The translations under genes were made by a program, and so were the position numbers. From NCBI GenBank assembly GCA_017449075.1, contig JAFSKG010000011.1, positions 16,961-80,960 of the forward strand: 64,000 bases of DNA. The letters run 5' to 3'. Position 1 is the first letter of the stretch; every line of letters starts with the position of its first letter. The notes under the pieces are model-generated. The model was not told the DNA's origin. It did not search any database and saw only the letters and a program-made list of their open reading frames with translations. Source of the DNA: Lachnospiraceae bacterium. GTDB lineage: Bacteria; Bacillota; Clostridia; Lachnospirales; Lachnospiraceae. This document shows, one piece after another, positions 21,501 to 26,797 of this stretch.

Positions 21501-21850
21501 TCTTCTTCTGGTTCTTCTTCATAACCATCATTAGAAGATTCCTCCTCAGATTCTTCTGCACCATCATCAGATCCTTGATCCTCAGAATTCTTTTTCTCCT
21601 TTTCTTCTACTTTATCTTGAGAATTGTTTTCACCTTCATTCTCAAATTTTTCTTCAGTAGAATTTTCTTGAGGATCAACAAGTCCATCGTAATACTTACG
21701 ATTTAAATTCTCCTCAACTTTTTCGTTCTTTGCTTCATTTACGACATCATCAATAGAGTCAGCGAATGTCTGAATTCCTGCACTCGTCATGATCATCGCT
21801 ACAATGAGCAAGATCGATGTGAATTTTTTAATTACTTTTCCGATACTCAT
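6590..21850 (-). CDS. Giant secreted surface protein with InlB-type repeats and C-terminal wall-binding repeats
   Basis: 5086 residues. A signal peptide (1-30, cleavage expected after QTFA) leads to an acidic Ser/Glu/Asp stalk (about 35-270). A Trp-rich region of unknown type covers about 275-690. Next come many InlB B-repeat/Flg_new-like units (GW core followed by an AxY or AxW end) at about 700-2600. A region with short beta strands, HKHLVCGAPDEVSG onward, possibly a beta-helix, covers about 2612-3235. A second InlB-like block, with xYxLNGGxxxG starts, covers about 3235-4370. A charged helical linker (about 4385-4440), a Gly run (about 4600-4620) and cell-wall-binding repeats (NGWHKRVVNSKNMWYRFDN, about 4707 on) complete it. 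No LPXTG signal is visible, so non-covalent wall attachment is inferred. Adhesion is the likely role by family. The start fits the signal peptide and an AGAGGGA ribosome binding site. Confidence 0.88.
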   Translation of the reverse strand: MSIGKVIKKFTSILLIVAMIMTSAGIQTFADSIDDVVNEAKNEKVEENLNRKYYDGLVDPQENSTEEKFENEGENNSQDKVEEKEKKNSEDQGSDDGAEESEEESSNDGYEEEPEEDETTKASNEESEEDETTIDPSEESQDPDEEKESDKKESEENSSVSDADTDDKDNDDKENNDKGNTEDKIEENETDEESIATDSEASDDADTTEEADATEDEIDNATKSELDDEEIEEASSSDADEVGDAEESKPATIATYSELFTVATDSKLLRGKEEIVASDSDAKLYGWSDTVGREIPNVTIWGDVGYRIDPMSWVNKGYFHYMLYRNNDEHKLNNLDGQKNPNIPADFRYFYWTEGKDILAFNIWGVWRLNKGRAKEYPLEDWLDTTKAMTKGGITPNILGFVYNEVGKSFTPVDGVTFDNNWDQQIQNGNFEYHLDGKDKQTYAEDRVGGASPDISVTCDLNGKTNPTPDGDFKIRLQGMYITNNSQERRIRWENDGWKDGDFTHRLFGHYDRKDTKNGADVQKAYLLQMYEASIKNNPKNISYTSGGKRYKLIGWTNMYHVMDPWWNQWGGKSLYKAIETFTNNDSPAVASDGMKIWYKDAWDAVSFGPNYRDGNNGAWREGYRFGMMDQGVMMAAGDGNGGVKSKSQWKGGSGPWSGITVTSRKSQEEDEIEDSSLKYRLEFMSPVFEEIVEKDITFDKKGGEWVEGYNPPTKYDSDDNETAVPTADNIKRFGYTFQGWYATAMVGLGVGTIEITKLGKDEIKKGITTVFASWKSKDYSIKFNDGKVKGSDGVDYTRAVAGATSGNYNYETTVTMPKASDMALTGFNLLGFATKSDATSVIWKCNTTYNVKDMGVKDGETLNIYPVYAEKTYKINLYGGSVVASDNKEKKSTSKDEGIELKYYQKLTFAKDKLELTGFNLKGFNKDNKKTDATIPAGTEIQVKDYVSHLSESETKSFYGVWDEKKYEIEFKAGKKKGSDNIEYEGIGSVGKKTYKYFETVILPTGFALTDFTLIGYGYTNGGDAKTINVDAKSIAGNIAGLSETNVNTLYGVWKENEVTITFYGGRKKASDNIHKESKNKVEKKYPYKSTVSVPQDFTLEGFNFKGFNIVNESDTVTLELSENNKNKATSLVSTYGIKEGKLDFYGVWKEKEYLLTILAGTKEVNGKTYVGTGTIATKSYSYHSNVTMPNTLTMRGFKLVGFNKDDNKEEADYNVDDIVEIKDLITYLTMHEYTEENEEANKLYAVYEISGATIVLNADIGAFETNKKRKKTLNVTKAGKSLGEYTGYEEPTSLNHIVAMYGAEGIEGYDGSTVLDEYEFTHWEDAEGNKYTSDTKIVGDLELKAFYKEKTTEEVNETLYDIAIDNDSVKGTYAGPASFKLKLGSNVLASMSEIGIPNPTNSSSWTFVGWSFDGVNVIDDSYVYADTSLRSLKAIYSENAITIVLSAKTGEFSGGKRVITIISTESKALNNYKEYEEPTKEDWVFKRWLDGSVEVASTSIMTRDITLIADYATKSDATPLEDENTEYYLEIFNEEEKGTYEGPNDLYLKFGSNVLASMSEAGVKDPVAKEGWKFLGWSYTEDGKDSLIKSTDKFIDIDKDSIYAVYSKVAYTVVLSAGDGEFEDGTKSKKLESETELELSKFTGYEEPTKTDYEFIRWVDVNGAEVATTSIIKSNTTLFARYKKVGQAIVDGKYIITIDNDDTKGVIKVNGEEKDVVRFKIGFNQDILATLASESITAEAKTGFVFKGWSWSGDLDDLIKDGDKFDNTDYISLKAVYTDLSKFQVILRSNTGVFEKARSRKISFETNNSETRQLKNYDKYEEPIKSNAEFYYWLELKEDGSRATYSQLNVVDRDLILDAIYKDNTTGEEIGKPDDGSGTHDGGDNATYTVMVKNDIAKGTMSNAEKKNIGGKDYEVALLELKLEDVILDKIEEKSINITPSVKYTFEGWSEIDNDIENLLKDDTKFTNKDMIEIYPVYYDVFSVHVILNANTGLFRNYQRTKSLEIHNRMALEDVVNYEEPTKSEGYTFIRWEDSTGKVYPTTYVFGKELDGKDVELFAIYKDDKDNTVGKGDTKDGGSRANYTVVSKYDVTKSSVSNTVFEVKKDDYIMQAMIDYDAYYPTVEAEGWWHKGWSFVPGHTEDYIDLFDKNTKYEDTDKTLVYAKYLNVNEWTITLDANTGLFKDNTRIKTIKNSKRIAVKDFPDYDIPEKSDGYTFDRWELADGTIFDAKDMPTDPFDFTLYAIYKDTKNNDIGKGDTKKGEYQATYTIRLSSDDTKGTLGAKTKFEIRIGELILATMSNAGIKDPEVVVGNYFVGWSWEKDNYDYAVLAENIYKGNEGTVLYALYSQELKSVTLRANTGLFSDDTREKVLQVPQYQLLKAVKGYEEPIKTDAKFNRWLKEDGTAILNLGTYKVADNQTLDAIYATGSNVIGTGDTKDGEDNATYTVKVKNTNSMGTYDGAEYFEIKKGEVVYTTMKASGVKEGTPKSGYAFKGWRLGSDLISALTTYEDTNLTYMTIEYDTQVTQLTFNASFGAFADGSREKSYVVARGRIINTIEEYEEPTKNKWTFNRWADESGNTVASTSEVPNVSEFNLKAMYKNRKGEEVDEDSHKHLVCGAPDEVSGHMTDVIEGHDTLIAYLPVTDKEEFLKYITDEFAKSEMDRKDIKIYLEEDIDLGDETELASNMNLYVCLNGYTLSVNKINGNGNVYISNCQLHEAHIVDKASASEISRPTFGSNGIHVLSARGKINVTAKGRFVNIDNSSASSKDVELMQVNIDVASGSNISTVSEFITAKGNSKVKLVDTTINNIKVEDSLIKTLDNAKFYVGGKVNVVNNKTNRAILEVNDTFEIAERSTFDASHNTIEKTGNGNTAVIFVGGDNNNIYGDLIVKDNKLLLSDEYKKLVKVEPVKVEDDTDESDDDSGLISDRDKELGTYAEEKSPAGEVGYSAAVAFTKDNISLNVRDSKIEIKDNESVASYSDVKAGYMYQIRAKDNSVEPFVKQGIGTELDKESIMEISFDTKDGEGLLTNNAKIIENNIFVNRTFGKEEKILDIQENSDGVLELRRKIYHVVYDEGAPTTNETKQVIEAFKGDGSTISETTRVRSVPMKAGYDISLENNDIYKAVGFRLSTYSIAYKTNGNKALGDFAPKSTISYLEDIYGDGEGIKDGDIISARANWDEQALVSEARELIITQEIYNQIVRQAVGEAAISKASQSDIEQVEEDSEENYYKVRYHLNGGHIPGIDKSEETEDYYEVKEIRRKDKYVLFTNVEKVATVSGVEKSYDFIGWSTTQGLEQLSADDQITEIPENYDGNEIFDVYAYYMPSTFKITYHLNGGSVEGAVGSTVEDTIVRLSPYKLITGVTKENSIFTGWTVEEVSSGLLDAASAVIVKPEFVKEFKAETVKSDLNAYANYESALYDVKYILNGGVIAGKTKDGDETFVDSTANIQNDYYLYTDVTKADHKFTGWETTGRGEKVSKIEAGDTDKTKREVIATFAPTTWEINYDTDGGNIVGTSGGNIKEKLSIDKSYVLYTEVVKEGWDFDYWYDVDTKEKVESISNAKGGAVYRVKAKYKPIAYDLVLHIDDTTTKELKNISLKEAFVLPTDIVKENTEFLNWYYIDESGNEKLIDTISKGNPKNITDVYLKLDDLMTHKIIYHLGKDEEIEGMDTYDQGSTNDKKTITIKKNRREKVALNTNVTKPGYEFVGWSSVEYAEGYFATEEADPSTQTYNFADGYSKSFEEKYKNVIELRDVEFHYYANFVLKDDKSKKVEIVYHIVGGGGEISRGAKIDDTTYVETVVPTADISLSGNGEYDDQPKWILAGVFYTEEEAQNPSSSHNVSNVVALDKMQEKLGQTLDVYLAFAKNTYNVKYYLEGGTVDGKALEEGTEVYEVEYLNINTSDEMPLLSGVKKEGYIFDGWFTERDGKGEKIKDVRKNNGEKDYAVYAYWKSINYNVTYVLHGGQLSGKVGETYTKTYSRLVENEVETGAVYEGHVFDGWYTGEGGQGTKYEKLPASEKEVEDLTLHANFIKSTYTVTYILNGGKLKGKTLIDGMYYKESYSNQTDVELIPKSEIMYDDGVFTGWEDGESVRYTTIPKDHVGDIVVEAKYSTETTTITFNIGSKGAVEGKIAIDGKFTETFNLAEDSVLPTNVRSTLAAKFNRLGKTYDMMYFDGWYTTPTYTGSPVTILKEGNPENITTLYAKWSSSMYMIVYHLNGGTITGIARNDVTDMSDERFVIFEDYELPKEVTHNFGTFEGWYDNQKCTGSPITKLTARSKYIKNGVVELYAKLPKTKYVVKYFVEPASGGFTQCASKVDNSASYVLDSSNFALDTNVKGNIRFDGWYKKENGEFVGNEIISLPKGTTEDIDVYGKLVDVSTLDEEELAAFEAREAKREELRSAAKEKRKQEINDNAKKEAEKVKENMQPQNNGYLDEDYINSLIQEDRKDAIQKQEQAKAKELAYSAESKGLLGAVREFVSSFGDLILGDDDDGSTSVASPNEIQVKVSDLLAYDTVSAKNLGIEVPSGKVLNAVIVTYIKDLAGNFVDDYSIVGTMLSAGSNLSKIADAYPDHTFGVRAIIVDKSILTPPSSPSKRPSYYGGGTTGGGGGGGGGGGVGGALPAGNNTIIVNPYGYDGRGKDNGALRAGILKLHVNSKIGRIATPSFGDYKTINMSAGSSSLMGLSDETWEYFPASNEFKLFMSAPNGDRYYLTNGWHKRVVNSKNMWYRFDNDGIMQRGFVEEGGNVYYLNNSLSELAYMVTGFKDFEGTGYTGYFRNDGVLVAIFPTTERVVYETKLLALPDKPSFDRSIYEKCRNYDSNSTRIVKSVKTYGQSVMGNFVGYWYYMASGTRKLRFETINTELQIARFANNGWINAYDTDNKLHSYRFDDATNLLVNTITPEGFIVSQSGQMSGKDILLDFSTIDVTKESGYVLAVTTLNTLPTNSRKLQSHLVAYNGVPVSDSPATDIWTVIDFQGVEPVLTNMVYGGSSIQPVVPQVQPLQLLSNAANAISSTFGLTQTEETIPIIDAAGIINPNSIVKMTKVLSNVDFEQGAKIASEIVSSNNITSVYSLCMNIYSTLKGLFAA

Positions 21851-22014
21851 AATTCTTTCCCTCTTTTACTTAAAAAATTTAAAAAACATTTTTGTTTCGT
21901 TTTTTATATTTATTTTATAAGTTTATTATGTTTTCTATTTTTAACCTCACATCAAATGCTGGCAGCACATACCTGTGTTGTCGAATTAATCGTAAACTAA
22001 AATGCGACTAAAAA

Positions 22015-22046
22015 TTGTCAACTATCCACTTATGGATTGTCGACAA
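22015..22046. promoter_or_regulatory. Palindrome in the leader of the giant gene
   Basis: TTGTC (22015-22019) and GACAA (22042-22046), with inner ATCCA and TGGAT arms around CTTA, form an interrupted palindrome. It lies downstream of the giant gene's promoter, within its roughly 215-nt leader. It could be an operator or an RNA hairpin; nothing in the sequence decides which. Confidence 0.4.
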
Positions 22047-22072
22047 AACTCGTTTATTTTAGCTGCACATAC

Positions 22073-22101
22073 ATTATAAGTTTAAACTCACATTTTGTCA
22101 A
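22073..22101 (-). promoter_or_regulatory. Consensus sigma-A promoter of the giant surface protein gene
   Basis: On the minus strand TTGACA (22101-22096) and TATAAT (22078-22073) are exactly 17 bp apart. The start would fall near 22066, giving a long leader. The 394-bp divergent gap 21851-22244 otherwise holds only the palindrome above, a second TTGACA-like box at 22022-22017 and the opposite-strand promoter. Confidence 0.75.
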
Positions 22102-22209
22102 CAATTTTAGGTACAAATTTATTAAAAAAGTATTAAAAAAGCTACATTATTTCTTAATAATTAACTTTATCATTTTTTTAAAAAGTTTTCAGTTGTAATG
22201 AGAATTTTG

Positions 22210-22238
22210 TTGAAATTTTCAAAAATTTGCAGTATAAT
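22210..22238 (+). promoter_or_regulatory. Sigma-A promoter giving a probable leaderless mRNA
   Basis: TTGAAA (22210-22215), 17-bp spacer, TATAAT (22233-22238). The next ATG starts at 22245, where transcription itself should begin, and no Shine-Dalgarno sequence exists between them. Confidence 0.75.
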
Positions 22239-22244
22239 ACGGCT

Positions 22245-23426
22245 ATGATTATAAGAGAACGATATTTAAACCAAATAAGACCTTTTTATGACTCAGACCT
22301 AATTAAAATAATTACTGGAATTCGCCGTTCTGGTAAGTCTGTTGTGATGCAGCAAATCAAAGATGAGATTACAAAAAAAAGCGATAATTATTTCTATTTT
22401 GAATTTGAAGATAGGATTACAAAAAGCCAATTCAAAAATGCCGATGACATAATTCAAAATATTTTACGAAATAAAAAAGACGAGCTTTGCTATGTATTCT
22501 TTGACGAGATACAGGATTATGATGGATGGGAAGAAGTATGTAAAACTCTTAGACTTAAAAATTGTTCTATTTTCATCACAGGTTCAAATCAAAAATTACT
22601 ATCTAAAGAATATACAAATAAATTAAGCGGAAGATATGTTTCTTTCAAAATATTTCCATTTGTGTATAAAGAAATCTTAGAATACTGTAAAGAATTAAGT
22701 CGCGATATGTCCATTCTCGACTACATCATATGGGGTGGCTTTCCAAAAAGATTAGAATATAAAGATGAAAATGCTATGAAGTCTTATCTAAAAGATCTAA
22801 ATGAAACTATTATTTACAACGACTTAAGCCTTAGATATAAAATTAAGAAAATGGAGTTGTTTGAAAATGTTGTCAACTATGTTTTTTTGTCAAATAGTAG
22901 AATACTAAGTTCTAACTCAATTTATAAATATATAAAGCAATATCACAAGTGTTCTGAAAATACTATTTCAAAATATATTTATTATCTTGAGCAAGCATTT
23001 GCTATTGAAAAACTAAGCCAATACTCTACCAAGACAAAACAAGAATTGTCATTTTATCATAAAATATATAATGAAGATGTGTCTTTTAATTCAATAAGGC
23101 AAACGAATAATCGATTTGACTTAAGTCACAATCTTGAAAATATTATTCACAATGAGCTCTTATATATGGGATATACTTTACATGTATACAACATTAACGG
23201 AAAAGAGGTAGACTTTCTCGCAACAAACGGCAACAAAAAATATTACATACAAGTTGCTTATAGTGTTGAAGATGAAGAAACATATAAAAGAGAAATGACT
23301 CCTTTCAACCTAATAAAAGACAATCTATCTCAAAAGATTTTAATTACCAATGATGAATTGGATTATTCTACAAGTCTAGTCCGTCATATAAAATTTAAAG
23401 ATTTTTTAATGCTTGATACTTTATAG
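22245..23426 (+). CDS. AAA-family ATPase with DUF4143-type C-terminal domain
   Basis: 393 residues. The N-terminal AAA_14 domain has a Walker A loop, TGIRRSGKS, and a Walker B-like YVFFDEIQDYDGW. The C-terminal part ends with a DUF4143/PD-(D/E)XK-like nuclease pattern: HNELLYMGY, GKEVDFLATNG, then YYIQVAYS. This two-domain family is common and scattered in anaerobes; its function is not settled. The start is placed at ATG 22245 because the upstream TTG (22227) lies within the promoter. The stop TAG runs into GGGCTCATG, a remnant of the inverted repeat seen at other stop codons. It is a stand-alone gene ahead of the symporter promoter. Confidence 0.8.
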   Translation: MIIRERYLNQIRPFYDSDLIKIITGIRRSGKSVVMQQIKDEITKKSDNYFYFEFEDRITKSQFKNADDIIQNILRNKKDELCYVFFDEIQDYDGWEEVCKTLRLKNCSIFITGSNQKLLSKEYTNKLSGRYVSFKIFPFVYKEILEYCKELSRDMSILDYIIWGGFPKRLEYKDENAMKSYLKDLNETIIYNDLSLRYKIKKMELFENVVNYVFLSNSRILSSNSIYKYIKQYHKCSENTISKYIYYLEQAFAIEKLSQYSTKTKQELSFYHKIYNEDVSFNSIRQTNNRFDLSHNLENIIHNELLYMGYTLHVYNINGKEVDFLATNGNKKYYIQVAYSVEDEETYKREMTPFNLIKDNLSQKILITNDELDYSTSLVRHIKFKDFLMLDTL

Positions 23427-23440
23427 GGCTCATGCAGGCA

Positions 23441-23469
23441 TTGCAAAAATACCGATACTATATTAAAAT
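23441..23469 (+). promoter_or_regulatory. Probable promoter of the symporter-lysA pair
   Basis: TTGCAA (23441-23446) and TAAAAT (23464-23469) with 17-bp spacing lie 37 nt upstream of the symporter start, in the short gap after the ATPase gene. Confidence 0.45.
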
Positions 23470-23505
23470 TAATTATAATAAAATAAAATTTATGGAGATG
23501 GGTGT

Positions 23506-24765
23506 ATGAAAAAAAGTGATGATTTAAACATTAACAAATCCGACATTGCAAAAAACTATTTATTTCTAGGAATTTTAATTGCTGCAATGATTCTTGGATG
23601 TGTGTTTGGGGCTATGAACCCAGATGCCGCAAGAAAAATTAACTTTCTCGGTACTATATTTATTAACATGATGTTCTGTATTGTTGTTCCTCTTGTGTTT
23701 GCATCAATAGCTGGTGCTGTTGCAGGTATGAAAAACAGAACTCGTGCCGGCAAGATTATCGGCTACACTATTGCAACATTTGTAATTACTGGTATTATAG
23801 CTGCCATCATAATGTTTGTTCTTATGAAAGCTTACCCACCAGTACTTAAAGCTTGGGAAAATGTACCATCCGAAGAACTTGGTGAGTATGCAACCATACC
23901 ACAAATGATTACAAACTTTTTAACCACTAGTGATTTCACAGGTCTCTTAACTCGTCGTGCCATGCTTCCACTTATTGTATTTTCACTTATATTTGGATTT
24001 GCAACTAATCTTATAGAAGGTGGCGAAGGCCCTGTAACAAATTTCATATTAGGATTAAGCAAGGTTATGGTTAAGTTTGTAAATATTGTTACTTATTATG
24101 CTCCTGTTGCATTCTTTGCAATATTTGCAAATCTCATGGCTGACTATGGACATATGATTACAGAAGCATATGCAAGAGCAATGATTGTCTACTATCCACT
24201 TTGCTTCATTTATCTTTTCACTGCATTTCCACTCTTCGCATGGTTTGGTGGTGGTAAAGGTGCAGCAAAACTTATGTTTAGCAAACTTGCTCGCCCTGCC
24301 ATCGTGTCACTTGGTACTTGTTCATCCGTGGCAACAATTCCAACCAACTTAAATGTCGCTGAAGAAACTGGCATCTCAAAAGATGTATCAAATATAGTTA
24401 TCCCACTTGGTGCTACCATGCACATGGATGGTTCTTGCTTCTCATGTGTACTAAAAATTGCATTTGTACTCGGCGTATTTGGACAACAACTTTCTTGGAA
24501 CCAACTCATCCCTATAACACTACTTGCTGTTTTCTCATCAGTAGGTATGTCAGGTGTTCCTGGTGGCGGATACATTGGCGAATACATCATCTGCTCTGTA
24601 TTCTTCCCAACTCGTATGGAACTCGCATTCCCTATACTTGTTGCAATCGGAAACTTAGTTGACCCACCTGCTACTATGATAAATGCTTCTGGTGACTATG
24701 TTGTGTCATTCATAGTTTCAAGATTTGTGGATGGAAAGGATTGGCTTCAAAAGAAACTCAAATAA
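23506..24765 (+). CDS. Dicarboxylate/amino acid:cation symporter (DAACS family)
   Basis: 419 residues with the GltP/GltT architecture. The family's serine-rich reentrant loop appears as SLGTCSSVATIPTNLNVAEE, and the NMDGT-type motif of helix 7 as GATMHMDGSCFS. Such proteins use Na+ or H+ gradients to import dicarboxylic or small neutral amino acids. His and Ser replacements in helix 7 make the substrate uncertain. GGAGATGGGTGT precedes the ATG at 23506. Only 3 nt separate it from lysA, so the two are almost certainly one operon. A role in supplying aspartate, or in handling lysine or DAP, is a context inference only. Confidence 0.85.
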   Translation: MKKSDDLNINKSDIAKNYLFLGILIAAMILGCVFGAMNPDAARKINFLGTIFINMMFCIVVPLVFASIAGAVAGMKNRTRAGKIIGYTIATFVITGIIAAIIMFVLMKAYPPVLKAWENVPSEELGEYATIPQMITNFLTTSDFTGLLTRRAMLPLIVFSLIFGFATNLIEGGEGPVTNFILGLSKVMVKFVNIVTYYAPVAFFAIFANLMADYGHMITEAYARAMIVYYPLCFIYLFTAFPLFAWFGGGKGAAKLMFSKLARPAIVSLGTCSSVATIPTNLNVAEETGISKDVSNIVIPLGATMHMDGSCFSCVLKIAFVLGVFGQQLSWNQLIPITLLAVFSSVGMSGVPGGGYIGEYIICSVFFPTRMELAFPILVAIGNLVDPPATMINASGDYVVSFIVSRFVDGKDWLQKKLK

Positions 24766-24768
24766 TTT

Positions 24769-26064
24769 ATGATTTGTAAAAATATTACAATAAAAGATAA
24801 CGAGCTTTATTTTAATAATTTTAAAGTTACAGAGCTTGCAAAAAAATACGGCACTCCACTTTATATAATGGATGAGAACCGTATAAGAGAAAATGTGAAT
24901 GCTTATAAGTCTGCATTTAAAAAATATTTTGGCGACTCTGCTCTTATGCTCTATGCAAGTAAGGCTTGCTCTTTCAAATACATTTACGAAATTATGAAGG
25001 ATGAAGGTGTCGGTATCGACCTTGTATCAAGTGGCGAACTCTATACTGCAAAAGCTGCTGGCTTTGATTTATCTAAAGCTTATTTTCATAGCAACAACAA
25101 AACTGACTTTGATATAGCTTATGGTATAGAAAATGGCGTCGGATATTTTGTAGCTGATAATATAGAAGAAGTAAATGTCATAGAGAGAGAATGTGAGAAG
25201 CTCGGCAAGACTCAAAAAATTTTGCTTCGTCTTACTCCAGGCATTGATACTCATACCTACGAAGCAGACCAGACAGGAAAAATAGATTCTAAGTTTGGTA
25301 CTGCTATAGAGACAGGGCAGGCACTTACTCTTGTCGGTGAAGTTCTAAAACTCTCGCACGTAAAACTTATGGGCTTCCACTGCCATGTGGGCTCGCAAGT
25401 TTTTGAAGAAGATGTGTATGAAAGAACTTCAAAAATAATGCTTAAGTTTTTCGCTGACGTAAAGGAGAAATATAATTTTGAGACTTTAGAGTATGATATT
25501 GGCGGTGGCTTTGGTGTTAGGTATGTAGACTCTGACCCTATACTTCATCTTGATACAAAGTTAAAAGAACTTTCAGAATATATAAATGCAGAATGTGGGA
25601 GACTCAATATAAATGTTCCAGCATTTAGAATGGAACCTGGTAGATCTATAGTTGCTGATGCAGGTATGACTCTCTACACTGTTGGGACAATCAAAAAAAT
25701 ACCTGGCTATAAAAACTATGTGTCGATAGATGGCGGCATGGCAGATAATCCAAGATTTGCACTATACGGAGCTAATTACACTTGTATGGTTGCAAATAAG
25801 ATGAACGAGGCACTTGATTTTAAAGCTGACCTCGTAGGAAGATGCTGCGAATCAGGTGACATAATACAAAAAGATATTATGTTCCCATCATCAGTTAAAA
25901 GATATGATATAGTTGCTGTCGCAACTACAGGAGCTTACAACTACTCCATGGCATCAAATTACAATCGCTTACCAAGGCCTGCAGTCGTGATGCTAAAAGA
26001 TGATAATGATTTCGTAGTTGTAAAAGCAGAATCATTCGATAACCTAATTCAAAACGATATATAA
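24769..26064 (+). CDS. lysA: Diaminopimelate decarboxylase
   Basis: 431 residues. The PLP-dependent fold-III enzyme converts meso-DAP to lysine. The PLP lysine is Lys65 in LYASKACS; further signatures are HCHVGSQ, the glycine loop YDIGGGFGV, MEPGRSIVADAG and CCESGDII. The start is ATG 24769, 3 nt after the symporter stop and without its own Shine-Dalgarno sequence, so translation is probably coupled to the gene before. Unlike dapA, dapB and ddh it has no lysine riboswitch of its own in this window. It ends at a repeat locus that supplies a terminator. Confidence 0.95.
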   Translation: MICKNITIKDNELYFNNFKVTELAKKYGTPLYIMDENRIRENVNAYKSAFKKYFGDSALMLYASKACSFKYIYEIMKDEGVGIDLVSSGELYTAKAAGFDLSKAYFHSNNKTDFDIAYGIENGVGYFVADNIEEVNVIERECEKLGKTQKILLRLTPGIDTHTYEADQTGKIDSKFGTAIETGQALTLVGEVLKLSHVKLMGFHCHVGSQVFEEDVYERTSKIMLKFFADVKEKYNFETLEYDIGGGFGVRYVDSDPILHLDTKLKELSEYINAECGRLNINVPAFRMEPGRSIVADAGMTLYTVGTIKKIPGYKNYVSIDGGMADNPRFALYGANYTCMVANKMNEALDFKADLVGRCCESGDIIQKDIMFPSSVKRYDIVAVATTGAYNYSMASNYNRLPRPAVVMLKDDNDFVVVKAESFDNLIQNDI

Positions 26065-26066
26065 GT

Positions 26067-26124
26067 GCCGCTCGCACAGCTCGCGGCTACAATGTAAGGG
26101 ACGACATCCTGTCGTCCCTTTTTT
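26067..26124. repeat. GTAGGGG-family locus 5: A' module plus C module acting as bidirectional terminator
   Basis: GCCGCTCGC...GCTCGCGGCTAC (26067-26090) is an A' variant. GGGACGACA (26098-26106) and TGTCGTCCC (26110-26118) form a perfect 9-bp stem followed by six T. It lies between convergent lysA and the HAD gene, where it can terminate both. Confidence 0.85.
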
Positions 26125-26785
26125 ATACCAAATCTAGTATTTCTATCGCATCATCCACATATCCCAAACATTTTTTATAATTCTTTTCTTCATCAGTCAA
26201 TCCTTTAAATCCCGCACCATAATTCACACCAATAAAAGCTACCCCGAGATTAATCGCTCCTCTCAAATCGTGCTCAGTGTCACCTATCATACAAACTCTG
26301 TCATAATCAGTAATCTTGCAGTCTTCTATGGCAAGTCTCATTATATCAGTCTTTGTTAAACCTTTTTCGTTAATTGAACCTCTTAATGTATCAAAATATT
26401 TTGTCATATCATAATGTTCAAAAAGCGGTGTAACACATTTCATAAGTTTATAAGTTGCGAGTGCTACCTTGTATCCATTTTCTTTAAGTGTAGTTATCAC
26501 TTCCGGAATATTTTTAAATGGTTTTGCTTTAAGTAACTCGTGCTCCAAATAATATTTTCTATATTTTTTAGTTAAACTATCAATATCTTCATCTGACAAT
26601 TCCGGATAATATCTATGGAGCGAATCTATTATTGGTGGGCCTATAAAAGTGTCAACCTCTTCTTGTGTAAGTTTTCTAAGACCAGCGTTTTCAATAGTCG
26701 CCTTAAGAGAGTTGAGAATGGTCTCTGCTGTGTCAAAAACCGTTCCATCTAAATCAAATAATATCAAATCATATTTTCTATTCAT
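26123..26785 (-). CDS. HAD-superfamily hydrolase, phosphoglycolate phosphatase-like
   Basis: 220 residues. Motif I is LILFDLDGTVFDT near the N-terminus with the nucleophile and acid aspartates. The cap domain follows, with FIGPPIIDSL. Motif IV is MIGDTEHDLRGA. This is the Gph/PgmB-like class of small-molecule phosphatases; substrates cannot be read from sequence. It follows the DUF3800 gene by 12 nt on the minus strand, so the two are probably co-transcribed. The 3' end touches the T-run of the shared terminator. Confidence 0.85.
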   Translation of the reverse strand: MNRKYDLILFDLDGTVFDTAETILNSLKATIENAGLRKLTQEEVDTFIGPPIIDSLHRYYPELSDEDIDSLTKKYRKYYLEHELLKAKPFKNIPEVITTLKENGYKVALATYKLMKCVTPLFEHYDMTKYFDTLRGSINEKGLTKTDIMRLAIEDCKITDYDRVCMIGDTEHDLRGAINLGVAFIGVNYGAGFKGLTDEEKNYKKCLGYVDDAIEILDLV

Positions 26786-26797
26786 AACTACTATACT

